Notes under the pieces: model-generated | Told to the model about the DNA's origin: nothing | The model's database searches: none | Seen by the model: the letters and a program-made list of their open reading frames with translations, nothing else | Shown here: piece by piece, positions 53,947-61,353 of the stretch | Numbering within the stretch: position 1 is the stretch's first letter | Layout of the letters: each line of letters starts with the position of its first letter | Made by a program: the position numbers and the translations under genes | From: Lysinibacillus sphaericus | GTDB lineage: Bacteria; Bacillota; Bacilli; Bacillales_A; Planococcaceae | NCBI RefSeq assembly: GCF_006864135.1 | Contig: NZ_SADV01000005.1 | Span: 62,001 to 126,000 of the forward strand | DNA length: 64,000 nucleotides | Direction: 5' to 3'

Positions 53947-55277
53947 ACATGCTTACCGTGTTTTTGCCTTTTCATGACAATGCAAGTCGCAATTCCTATG
54001 ATGATGATAAAAAGCAGGCTTACGAAAAAACCGAGTCTGCTTGTTTTTTCCCCTAACGTCCCAGACACCGTCACTACAATGAGCAACATCCCGATACCAT
54101 TCTTCACATGCTCCCACTTCGACAGCTCCATTAGCTTTCTATATGTCACTAAAATAAAGAGCCAGTTATAAATTAGCATTAAGCCTGCTGCTGTAACCAA
54201 ATATTCAAAAATCTTTTCTGGCATAAGAAAACCAATAACAATAGTGATGATTAAACCACTAGCTAAAAAGAGAAATGCAGGAAATGGAATCTTCATCTTC
54301 CCTTTTTTCGCCAAAGCCGTTGGCGCATCATGATCCTCTGCCAAAGTAATGAGAATCGTAATAACCGCATATAACGAGGCTACCATTGTTGAAAAACCTG
54401 CAATAATTAACACGCCATTAAAAATGTCTGCAAAAAAAGGAATGTGAAAACCATTAAGCGCTGTAATAAATGGGCTTTCCTCAATATTAAAGTCCTTCCA
54501 AGATACAAGCGCCAAGGCAAGCATAATAGCCATTATAAAAATGACGGTTATAGCAATAATCATGACTTTTCCAGCTTTCGGTGCTTCTTTAGGATTTTTT
54601 AAATCAATGACCATTAAACCCATAACTTCAATTCCACCAAATGCATAAAAGGCATATAGCAGCCCAAGCCATAGTCCTTTCACACCTTGCGAGAAAAATT
54701 CTCCATAATTTGCATGCAATGCATCGAGTGTCGTTGATTCCGAATTAAATCCTTTTATTATTAAGACAGCCGCTACTATAATAAACATCACAACCGCCGC
54801 TGCCTTTAACGCACCAAAAATATTTTGAAATTTTTCAAAGCCCTTCATACCCGTTAGAATAACGGCTAATCCAAGTGCAGCATAAATAGACGCAGCAACC
54901 CATAATGGAAGCGCCGGAAACCATAGCTTTGTGAAAATACCAAGCGCCGTCAATTGGCTACCCATAATGAGCATCTCAGAAATCAAGTAAATCCAGCCAT
55001 TACTAAATCCTGCCCAATTGCCAAAAGCTTGCTTTGCATAAGTACGGAATGATCCCTTATCTGGATTATCAACTGACATCTTAACAAGGCCATCATAGAC
55101 AATATACGTAGCAATGGCCGCTAACAAAAAAGGAATCACAACAGCAGGACCACTCTTATGAATGGCCATACTTGTCCCAAGAAAAAAACCTGTTCCTAGT
55201 GTACAACCTATACCGAGAAGCGAAAGCTGCCACCAAGACAACCTCCCTTTACTTGTTTTAGATGTCATTTTGATCAA
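53943..55277 (-). CDS. APC-family amino-acid permease
   Basis: 444 residues with about 12 transmembrane helices and the APC start LSWWQLSLLGIGCTLGTGFFLGTS (helix 1 glycine motif). It also has AFYAFGGIEVMGLMVIDLKNP in helix 6. It ends 16 bases before the arginine-deiminase-like gene begins to be read, so the enzyme and permease are one operon. The likely substrate is arginine, citrulline, ornithine or a methylated arginine, inferred only from that partner. Confidence 0.88.
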   Translation of the reverse strand: MIKMTSKTSKGRLSWWQLSLLGIGCTLGTGFFLGTSMAIHKSGPAVVIPFLLAAIATYIVYDGLVKMSVDNPDKGSFRTYAKQAFGNWAGFSNGWIYLISEMLIMGSQLTALGIFTKLWFPALPLWVAASIYAALGLAVILTGMKGFEKFQNIFGALKAAAVVMFIIVAAVLIIKGFNSESTTLDALHANYGEFFSQGVKGLWLGLLYAFYAFGGIEVMGLMVIDLKNPKEAPKAGKVMIIAITVIFIMAIMLALALVSWKDFNIEESPFITALNGFHIPFFADIFNGVLIIAGFSTMVASLYAVITILITLAEDHDAPTALAKKGKMKIPFPAFLFLASGLIITIVIGFLMPEKIFEYLVTAAGLMLIYNWLFILVTYRKLMELSKWEHVKNGIGMLLIVVTVSGTLGEKTSRLGFFVSLLFIIIIGIATCIVMKRQKHGKHV

Positions 55278-55293
55278 CCCTCCTGCCTTTTGG

Positions 55294-56229
55294 CTACTTT
55301 CTTAACAATGGCAATGTCATGCAACGAATGCCACCACCGCCTTTTTCAAGCTCTGTGACATCAATTTCTATCAAATTTTTCTTTTGTAATAGTGGATGCT
55401 TCGTCCAGTGCTGCTTCGTTGCTTGCTTACTAATTAACAGTGTTTCGGGATTAAGATTAATAAAATTGATATCAGGGATTGTCTTATATTTTTCAAGCCA
55501 GTAAACATCAAAGCCATGGTGATTTAAAAATTGCTCGGTCATTTCAAAACGATTTGTTTGAGCTGTGAACACGTGTACAGGAAAATAACGCATAAAGTTT
55601 TTAGCTATTAGCAAATTAGCGTTCGTCACATTGCAATTCATATCTAAATGAAGTGTATCGGAGCGTCTTGGCAAATCAATGATGGCAATTTCCGAAAATC
55701 CTTCTTGGAAAATACGATCCTTGATACTTTCCACAGCCTCTAACGTTGTTCTCATTCCAATATTAATAAGTACGGCATCCTTATTTAAAATCAGCACGTC
55801 TCCACATTCTAATGCAGTAGAAGGTTGTTTAACTTTTAAATTTTTTTCTGGAAACCACTTTTCTAATAATGAGTGTGCATGTGGATACTCCGGACGCCTT
55901 AGCGAACTACCCGCCGCTCCATGGAACATACTATTCCCTATCACACAGGCTAGATCGCGAACAAAGTATCTATTAATAAGCTGCTCACTTACTGTTTTTA
56001 CATCAGTTGATAGCTCTTTCGAATAATCAATAACCTGGACACCTGCATTTTCTAGTGTTGTCTTAAATCCCATGAAATTCTCCATTGCTTTTACATGATT
56101 AACAGCAGCATCCCATCCTACATTTTCAGCTATTGTTAAATCTGGTACATCTAATTTTGAAGGTGCACAAAGCATAACAACCTTAAGTTCTTCATGCTCC
56201 GACCAACAATTCGGTTGAAATGAGTCCAT
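55294..56229 (-). CDS. Arginine-deiminase-superfamily hydrolase (amidinotransferase-like)
   Basis: 311-residue guanidino-group-modifying enzyme. The catalytic Cys is in the C-terminal motif GGGGIRCMTLPLLR, the catalytic His in LHLDMNCNVT, and the substrate-binding acidic segment is ECGDVLILNK. It resembles arginine deiminase or dimethylarginine dimethylaminohydrolase in length and motifs. The ATG at 56229 has a GAAAGGGGGAA site, so the upstream in-frame sequence to 56316 is not translated. With the APC permease it likely imports and hydrolyses a guanidino amino acid. Confidence 0.87.
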   Translation of the reverse strand: MDSFQPNCWSEHEELKVVMLCAPSKLDVPDLTIAENVGWDAAVNHVKAMENFMGFKTTLENAGVQVIDYSKELSTDVKTVSEQLINRYFVRDLACVIGNSMFHGAAGSSLRRPEYPHAHSLLEKWFPEKNLKVKQPSTALECGDVLILNKDAVLINIGMRTTLEAVESIKDRIFQEGFSEIAIIDLPRRSDTLHLDMNCNVTNANLLIAKNFMRYFPVHVFTAQTNRFEMTEQFLNHHGFDVYWLEKYKTIPDINFINLNPETLLISKQATKQHWTKHPLLQKKNLIEIDVTELEKGGGGIRCMTLPLLRK

Positions 56230-56362
56230 AATGTATTCCCCCTTTCTATCTTTGTTAGCGTTACCACCAAGATTGAGATTATACAAATTAAAGGAGGATT
56301 TTTTGTTTTTAGACATTCATATATAAGGATTTCTCAATAACGCAAATGAACTGATATTATAA

Positions 56363-56616
56363 ATGGTGGTTTGGGGCTTTCAGGCGGTTTTGATGGAATT
56401 AGGGGAAAGCTTTGAAGATACCGCAAAAAGAGAAGTTTTAGAAGAAACAGGTTTAGTTATAGAGGACCTAAAGTTATTAGAGGTATTTTTTCAGGACCAG
56501 ATTATTATCTTAAAGTATCGAATGGGGATGAATTATACTCAGTTATGGCAGTCTACTATACAAGAAATGTTAAAGGCGCTTTAATTATTGATTATAAAGA
56601 ATCAGAGACAATGTAA
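56363..56616 (+). pseudogene. Frameshifted Nudix hydrolase fragment
   Basis: One frame contains the Nudix box GESFEDTAKREVLEETGL. After a run of six T at about 56486 the family sequence continues in another frame (FSGPDYYLKVSNGDELYSVM, then AVYYTRNVKGALIIDYKESETM) to a TAA. Another shift is likely near 56380, where the G-L-P-G-G motif is scrambled. The C-terminal part is short, and a family A repeat begins 14 bases later. Confidence 0.85.
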
Positions 56617-56630
56617 TATTACTCACTAAT

Positions 56631-56700
56631 CAATTATGCCTCGGCATAATTGCGTCTGGAATCGGCTTTGCGCTTGCACAAAGTGCTCCTTTCCGATTCC
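56631..56700 (+). repeat. Family A repeat, 5' half
   Basis: Hairpin 1 is CAATTATGCC/GGCATAATTG. Hairpin 2 is GGAATCGG/CCGATTCC around CTTTGCGC/GCACAAAG. The downstream conserved block and closing stem are missing; the sequence changes abruptly after GATTCC. It follows the Nudix pseudogene. Confidence 0.88.
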
Positions 56701-56866
56701 GTTTAGATAGCAGATATATTGAATCATCTATACCAAAGTTAATTAAGCTTTAGAGAAAAACTTATTAATCAAGTAGTTGTTTTCTCTTAGAGTGTTTGAA
56801 AAGTTGTTTCATCCCGTTGAGGGAGGGAAACAATTTCTACAAGTGGCTTCTCTTGTTCTACCTCCA

Positions 56867-57094
56867 TCAATGAAAATATTGGTGATAAGCTTGCTCAGCA
56901 TCCATTTCGCTCGTAAATATTAACATATCATTTGTTAGCGGGTAATATGTCTCAAAGAGAAATAGCGCTAGCTCCTTTGGATTATCTGGATTGTTCACTA
57001 CTGCAGCTTCCTGTATGTTTACTACTTGCTGAATAGATGGATATTGATAAAAAACGAAAACTATTTCCCCTGCACTAAATTGCTGTTGCTTCAT
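56867..57094 (-). CDS. splA: SplA-like protein
   Basis: 75 residues resembling B. subtilis SplA, the small TRAP-like regulator of spore photoproduct lyase. Shared features are the GEIVFVFYQYPSIQQVVNIQEA start (compare PGDMVYVIYRNPHAANVAHIKEA), the VNNPDNPKELALFLFETYYPL segment and a terminal acidic helix. A consensus GGAAGGTG site precedes the ATG. The partner splB, which lies directly downstream in B. subtilis, is absent. Identification is from remembered sequence similarity. Confidence 0.75.
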   Translation of the reverse strand: MKQQQFSAGEIVFVFYQYPSIQQVVNIQEAAVVNNPDNPKELALFLFETYYPLTNDMLIFTSEMDAEQAYHQYFH

Positions 57095-57441
57095 TCCATC
57101 ACCTTCCTATGTCTTTCCACTAGTTTGGTGTAAGAAGATATTAATTATCATTAAGTTTAAAACTTATTTAATTGCAAATATTTACCTGTATAAAAGGACC
57201 ACTCTTTATTAACAGGTAAAGTCGGACAAAAGTAGCGGCAGATTCTTTTACATTATGGAACGCCTCCGTTCCATAATGTAGCTTTGTGCCAGATGGGGAT
57301 GGCTCTCTCCTTGTGACGGAATTATTTGTTACAGCAGAAGAATGCGGCAAAGGATTTATTAAGGGTGGTACAATTTAAGGCTTCTCCAAATATTCAGGCG
57401 CTCCGCCGATTGATCGTAAAGCCAGTTTCTCCCTTAACATC
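57095..57441. other. Gene-free stretch with a perfect hairpin
   Basis: About 350 bases between splA and the queT terminator. The centre is a 14-bp perfect hairpin at 57249-57280. A short coding-like trace on the plus strand (TELFVTAEECGKGFIKGGTI before a TAA near 57380) suggests a gene relic, but the family is unknown. Confidence 0.45.
57249..57280. repeat. Perfect 14-bp hairpin
   Basis: TACATTATGGAACG and CGTTCCATAATGTA pair without mismatch around a CCTC loop. There is no T run on either side, so it is not a typical terminator. Confidence 0.7.
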
Positions 57442-57474
57442 AAAAAAGCAAGTCACCTTTTAATGATGACTTGC
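57442..57474 (-). terminator. queT terminator
   Basis: GCAAGTCA and TGACTTGC form the stem; on the minus strand six T follow. It lies 14 bases after the queT stop. Confidence 0.88.
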
Positions 57475-57487
57475 ATTACTCTTCAAT

Positions 57488-57997
57488 TTATTTCGTCAAA
57501 TCAATTTTTTTATTTAATAAATAAATAGTCATACCACCAACAGTCATGGATAGCAACTCCCCAATACCTACAGTAAACCAGGTCGCCCAAAAAGGAAAAT
57601 CATTGAGAATTGTTAATTGTCCTGCAACTGTGAACATTGATACAGCAAAAACCAATGCAGTAATAACCATTTTCATTATATCATTTGTTATATTTTTCGT
57701 TACTCTGCGGCTAAGAATTAAAACTAGAAATGTCGCAATTCCACCAATAGGTACATCTAATACCCACGTTGGTGACATGAAATTTGCGAGTACTACTCCT
57801 AAAGTCACTGCTAATACATAGCGCTTGTTATATAGGGCTAGGTAGTTAAACATTTCCGACAAACGTAGTTGAACTGCCCCAAAACTAATGACTGACAATA
57901 AAACTGTTACAGCCACATATAAAGCTGCAACAAGTGCCGTATTTGTAAGTTCGGTTACAGAAGCACGGCTGGAATCTTTTACAATAGATGTATGCAA
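57488..57997 (-). CDS. queT: QueT, queuosine-precursor ECF transporter S component
   Basis: 169-residue integral membrane substrate-binding protein of the QueT family, for energy-coupling-factor uptake of queuosine precursors such as preQ1 or queuine. About five to six helices are present, with the family-like segments FGAVQLRLSEMFNYLALYNK and VDVPIGGIATFL-type loop (WVLDVPIGG). The TTG start has an AAAGGAGAAT site. The leader upstream folds as a preQ1-II-like riboswitch, which supports the substrate. Confidence 0.9.
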   Translation of the reverse strand: MHTSIVKDSSRASVTELTNTALVAALYVAVTVLLSVISFGAVQLRLSEMFNYLALYNKRYVLAVTLGVVLANFMSPTWVLDVPIGGIATFLVLILSRRVTKNITNDIMKMVITALVFAVSMFTVAGQLTILNDFPFWATWFTVGIGELLSMTVGGMTIYLLNKKIDLTK

Positions 57998-58000
57998 TTT

Positions 58001-58090
58001 TATTCTCCTTTGTAAAATAGCATATCCGCTATTTTAGTAATAACTACGGCCAAAGGAAGAGAGCTTTTCGCCCTATCTGAAGTGCCGCAG
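58001..58090 (-). promoter_or_regulatory. preQ1-II-like riboswitch
   Basis: On the minus strand CTGCGGC (58084-58090) pairs with GCCGTAG (58044-58050), enclosing a loop with the anti-SD tract TCTTCCTTTG. Then come TTATTAC, an 8-bp hairpin AAAATAGC/GCTATTTT with loop GGATAT, and CAAAGGAGAA containing the ribosome site. The order matches preQ1-II (COG4708) RNAs: P2, anti-SD in its loop, ATTAC, optional P4, CAAAGGAGAA. The anti-SD TCCTTTG can pair with CAAAGGA to form the ligand pseudoknot and close translation. The first stem is unusual in sequence. Confidence 0.75.
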
Positions 58091-58117
58091 TGCAAGCTGA
58101 ATTTTGCTTACTTGCGT

Positions 58118-58147
58118 ATTATAGCAGAACAATTTACGATTGAACAA
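58118..58147 (-). promoter_or_regulatory. queT promoter
   Basis: Minus strand: -35 TTGTTC (58142-58147), an 18-base spacer and -10 TATAAT (58118-58123), placing transcription start just ahead of the riboswitch. Confidence 0.7.
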
Positions 58148-58149
58148 TA

Positions 58150-58905
58150 CTATTTAGTAAGCCAACCGCCATCAATCGGTATAATTGCACCGTGTATATA
58201 ATCAGCTGATGGACTAGCCAAATAAAGTGTTAAACTCGCCACTTCACTCGGTTGGGCCCAGCGTCCAGCAGGCGTTTCATCGGCGACCCATTTTGCGATC
58301 GCACCATCACCTTCAAAATCTGCTTTGTTCATCGGTGTTTGAATGGCTCCGGGTGCAATGGCATTGGCACGAATTCCTTCACGACAATAATCTAAGTCTA
58401 ACTGCTTCGTATAGCCGACAATTGCATGTTTAGATGCAGTATACGCTGCGCCCCCACCGCCAGCAACAAGCCCAGCGATAGATGCCATATTAACAATTGT
58501 GCCTGATTTTCGTTTAACCATATGGGGTAATATCGTATTTGTCACAAAATAAGTACCTTTTACATTGGTATTCATAATTTTATCCCAAAGCGCCTCATCT
58601 GTATCAAGCGTTTTAGCAAAGCCATCTAATACGCCTGCAGTATTTAATAAAATATCTACCTGTTTAAATATTGAAAGCGCCGCTTCAACTGCTTGCTCTA
58701 CATCGTCCTTATTGCATACACTGCCTACTTTATAGGCAAATTGTTTAGGATATTGATGATGTAGACTTTCTAACCCTTGCTCATCTAAATCAAACCCGAA
58801 TACACTCGCCCCATTTTCTAAAAATGCAATAACTTGGGCTTGACCAATACCTGAAGCAGCCCCCGTTACAAATACCGTTTTACCGTGATATTCTTCAAAC
58901 TTCAT
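58150..58905 (-). CDS. Short-chain dehydrogenase/reductase
   Basis: 251-residue classical SDR. It has the cofactor motif TGAASGIG at residues 15-22, NTAGVLD, the catalytic Ser in VNMASIAG and the catalytic pair YTASKHA. The C-terminal ending is SADYIHGAIIPIDGGWLTK. An Asp after the second strand (GFDLDE) predicts NAD(H) preference. The substrate is not evident. It is transcribed in the direction of queT, but queT has its own promoter. Confidence 0.9.
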   Translation of the reverse strand: MKFEEYHGKTVFVTGAASGIGQAQVIAFLENGASVFGFDLDEQGLESLHHQYPKQFAYKVGSVCNKDDVEQAVEAALSIFKQVDILLNTAGVLDGFAKTLDTDEALWDKIMNTNVKGTYFVTNTILPHMVKRKSGTIVNMASIAGLVAGGGGAAYTASKHAIVGYTKQLDLDYCREGIRANAIAPGAIQTPMNKADFEGDGAIAKWVADETPAGRWAQPSEVASLTLYLASPSADYIHGAIIPIDGGWLTK

Positions 58906-58919
58906 ACATATCTCTCCTC

Positions 58920-58953
58920 AAAAAACAAAGAAACCACCTCATTTGAGATGGCT
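58920..58953 (-). terminator. Terminator after the DUF2829 gene
   Basis: GCCATCTC and GAGGTGG pair (one mismatch) around AAAT on the minus strand, followed by TTTCTTTGTTTTTT. It separates DUF2829 from the SDR gene. Confidence 0.75.
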
Positions 58954-58960
58954 CTTTCGA

Positions 58961-59182
58961 TTAATTGACAATTACCCAATCTTCCGCTAATAAATCACAG
59001 ACTGTTGGTGTGAACATTGTATAGCCCTCACCACGTACATTAATTAAAAAATAAGGATTCAAAGCCTCGCCATCATGTTCGCTTTGTCCAACAAGCTTTA
59101 CATATAATTCAGCACCGCCCCATCCTTTACGAATTACTTTTTCTCCCGCTTTTAAGCGTGGTAATATCTCTTCAAACGTCAT
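58961..59182 (-). CDS. DUF2829 protein, Tad2-like family
   Basis: 73 residues: MTFEEILPRLKAGEKVIRKG, then the WGGAELYV and YTMFTPTVCDLLAEDWVIV segments that define DUF2829. Phage members of this family (Thoeris anti-defence 2, Tad2) bind cyclic ADP-ribose signalling molecules and so block Thoeris immunity; others occur on chromosomes with unknown roles. The length and both conserved aromatic motifs are normal. It is a single-gene unit with an AGGATG-like site and its own terminator. No phage gene lies nearby. Confidence 0.85.
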   Translation of the reverse strand: MTFEEILPRLKAGEKVIRKGWGGAELYVKLVGQSEHDGEALNPYFLINVRGEGYTMFTPTVCDLLAEDWVIVN

Positions 59183-59253
59183 TTAAATTCATCCTTTATT
59201 TACATTCTTTATCGAATTAGTATACTGGAAATCTCAAATGTTGACAACCTAAT

Positions 59254-59425
59254 CAATTTTGCTCCGGCATAATTGTAGCTGTCCGCAACAGATCAACAAA
59301 GCGTCCGGAATCGGCTTTGTGCTTAGGCCTGCGTGAAGTAGGTCAGTTAGCCGTTAGTGCATAGACGCAATGATTTTTGGCAACACCTTATATAAGAACT
59401 CCATTCCGATTCTGTGATATTCACC
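59254..59425 (+). repeat. Family A repeat, 5' half with insertions
   Basis: CAATTTTGCtcCGGCATAATTG (hairpin 1) and GGAATCGG...ATTCCGATTC (hairpin 2) are kept. About 25 extra bases lie between the hairpins and about 70 bases are inserted in the apical part of hairpin 2 (after CTTTGTGCTT). The 3' half is not recognisable beyond a degenerate GTGATATTCACC. Confidence 0.75.
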
Positions 59426-59521
59426 ATAGGCTATAACTACTTGAAACAATTCGAGTTTTCATCCCTTAGAGCTAAACTTTGATATTTCAAGCCTTCCGTA
59501 ATTTTCTCTACTCACCTTATA

Positions 59522-60370
59522 TCAATCCATTTTCTTCTTCATTTGCACTTGTTCTGTCTTTACCTCTAGCCCATTTCCCATCAAATAGCTTGCCGCTGGA
59601 TTGCTTGCTAAAAAGTTAACTGTAGCTAAATTTACTTTGTGATTTGTAATGCTTGCGATAAAGTGTGGTATATGTTCTATCTTGCCATTTTCCAATAACA
59701 CTAATTGATAAAGCACTATGTGGTCGATTGCTCCATCCATATCCCATACTATTTTATATAACATATAACCAATCGCTTCATTATTCTCGTTGAAAAAAAC
59801 TTTAGCTTCACCTTGTTTATTACTTTGCCAGCTACATTGCCAAGGAACATCTTCCTGATAAAAAAATAAATAAGGAAGCTGCTCTGGCCGAATAGTTTCC
59901 ACATGAATTGCGGCTTGTTCCTCTACTTTTGCTTCATATTCGCCACTTAAAAATAGCAATTTATTTGTAATTGTATAGCCATGCTTCTCATATAACGCAA
60001 TGGCTACTTTATTCTCTTTTATAGCTTCAAGCGTTGCAACTTCCACATTCTCTCTTTCATAGATGGCTTTTGTTTCTTCCATTAAAACACGAGAAACACC
60101 TTGACCGCGATAGTCGGGAGAGATACCTGTTCCACCATTCCAAGCGATTTTCTTACCATCCATTTCTCTAAAGCCATTTAATACAATACCTACAGGATTA
60201 TTTCGATCAAATGCGACAATTGAAAGCTCTGGCGATAATCCTTCTTTAACGAGTCGATTTAAAAACATCTCTTCATTCATTTCTATTTGAACAATATATC
60301 CCTCAAAGCCTTTATTCCAAGCTTTTAAAACTTCCGCTAAAGTGCACTGTGAAACTGTTTTTATTTCCAT
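59522..60370 (-). CDS. GNAT-family N-acetyltransferase
   Basis: 282 residues. The N-terminal GNAT domain has the acetyl-CoA loop GISPDYRGQGVSRVLMEETK and the terminal ENKVAIALYEKHGYTI. A second, weaker domain (residues 160-282) looks like a diverged GNAT fold. The substrate is unknown. An AAAAGC-type weak ribosome site precedes the ATG. It lies 20 bases after the histidine phosphatase gene and may be in the same transcript. Confidence 0.85.
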   Translation of the reverse strand: MEIKTVSQCTLAEVLKAWNKGFEGYIVQIEMNEEMFLNRLVKEGLSPELSIVAFDRNNPVGIVLNGFREMDGKKIAWNGGTGISPDYRGQGVSRVLMEETKAIYERENVEVATLEAIKENKVAIALYEKHGYTITNKLLFLSGEYEAKVEEQAAIHVETIRPEQLPYLFFYQEDVPWQCSWQSNKQGEAKVFFNENNEAIGYMLYKIVWDMDGAIDHIVLYQLVLLENGKIEHIPHFIASITNHKVNLATVNFLASNPAASYLMGNGLEVKTEQVQMKKKMD

Positions 60371-60390
60371 GCTTTTCTCCCATCCCTAGC

Positions 60391-60954
60391 TTAATTAGAA
60401 CCACTACCTAAAAGTGGTAGATCTTCTAAAGTTAATTTTTTTATTATTTCATACCCATTTCCAGGACCTTTTGGCCTAACAATAATCATTCCCATATTAG
60501 AAATATTCCCTAACCCAACACCTTCAGGAAAGCTGTGGGCAACGATCACTTGATTCGTACCCTGTGGTGGCTTTCTTTCTAACATCGATTGCAGATTTGA
60601 TAATATATTTGTTTTTTCAACGATAGGTATGTTTCCACCCAATTTAAAAATTTCATACCCGATTGGATCAATTTGGATATAGGCATATGGAAATGCGAGC
60701 TGTGCTGTTTCAATTGTACGACAAAAAGGACTTGCGACAATCGGTGAACTTATCGGGATTTGATAATAGCGAAGCATTTGTCCAAAGTAAATTGCCTCCC
60801 TTCGCCCAACTTCAGACAAATTTCTTTGCGTATAGCAATCTTGAAAATTTAAATTTGTCTGATCTACCCCGACAGTTGCTTGGCCATGCCTCGCATACAA
60901 AACGAATCCACCCATTTTCAATAAAGAAAGGATTGATTTATCCAAATATTTCAT
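60391..60954 (-). CDS. Histidine-phosphatase superfamily protein
   Basis: 187 residues. The phosphoacceptor motif YARHGQATVG near residue 20 is the RHG signature. It also has LSEVGRREAIYFGQML, the arginine in SPFCRTIETAQLAF and the second catalytic His in VIVAHSFPEGVG. The substrate is unknown. The ATG follows a TAGGAGGAGA site. It heads a likely two-gene unit with the GNAT. Confidence 0.88.
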   Translation of the reverse strand: MKYLDKSILSLLKMGGFVLYARHGQATVGVDQTNLNFQDCYTQRNLSEVGRREAIYFGQMLRYYQIPISSPIVASPFCRTIETAQLAFPYAYIQIDPIGYEIFKLGGNIPIVEKTNILSNLQSMLERKPPQGTNQVIVAHSFPEGVGLGNISNMGMIIVRPKGPGNGYEIIKKLTLEDLPLLGSGSN

Positions 60955-61353
60955 CTCCTCCTAATAGAGTACCATTTTGATTATTAATAATATATGAAAG
61001 GAATCGCTTCAAAAATGTAAAAAAGAAAGTTAAAAAAGCGCGAGTTACTTCACCAGTAGAGCAGCTAATTTAGTCAACAAAGAGCTTGGAGCAGTTCGAG
61101 GATTATGCTAAGTTTGAAGCTTATATTTTTAAAACGGATGGCAGATGAGTTAGGAACACGGCTAGAAGGAGTATAATCGATAAAAGCAACTACTGAATTT
61201 TTATCAAAGATGAGTGAGGAATATAAAAACTATTTAGAGAGCGTTGCTTAGAAATGCGGGCGTATAATAATTGCAAATAAAGCCGTCCAATCCGACGGCT
61301 TTATTTGCATTACTTTAACGCTTGATTTTTAAAATTTTATGAAGTTTAGAAAT
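60955..61353. other. Decayed stretch between the phosphatase and sensor kinase
   Basis: Apart from the terminator at 61272, the plus strand retains disconnected coding-like pieces (FEDYAKFEAYIFKTDG; MSEEYKNYLESVA before a stop near 61250) with stops between them, as in an old pseudogene. The family is not recognised. Confidence 0.4.
61272..61309. terminator. Bidirectional terminator
   Basis: TGCAAATAAAGCCGTC and GACGGCTTTATTTGCA form a perfect 16-bp stem around CAATCC. The A/T-rich base of the stem provides U runs on both strands. It ends the sensor-kinase transcript. Confidence 0.85.

Noticed and set aside
57168-57350. 60-codon minus-strand frame
   Set aside because: It spans the perfect hairpin at 57249-57280, has no ribosome site and no recognisable composition.
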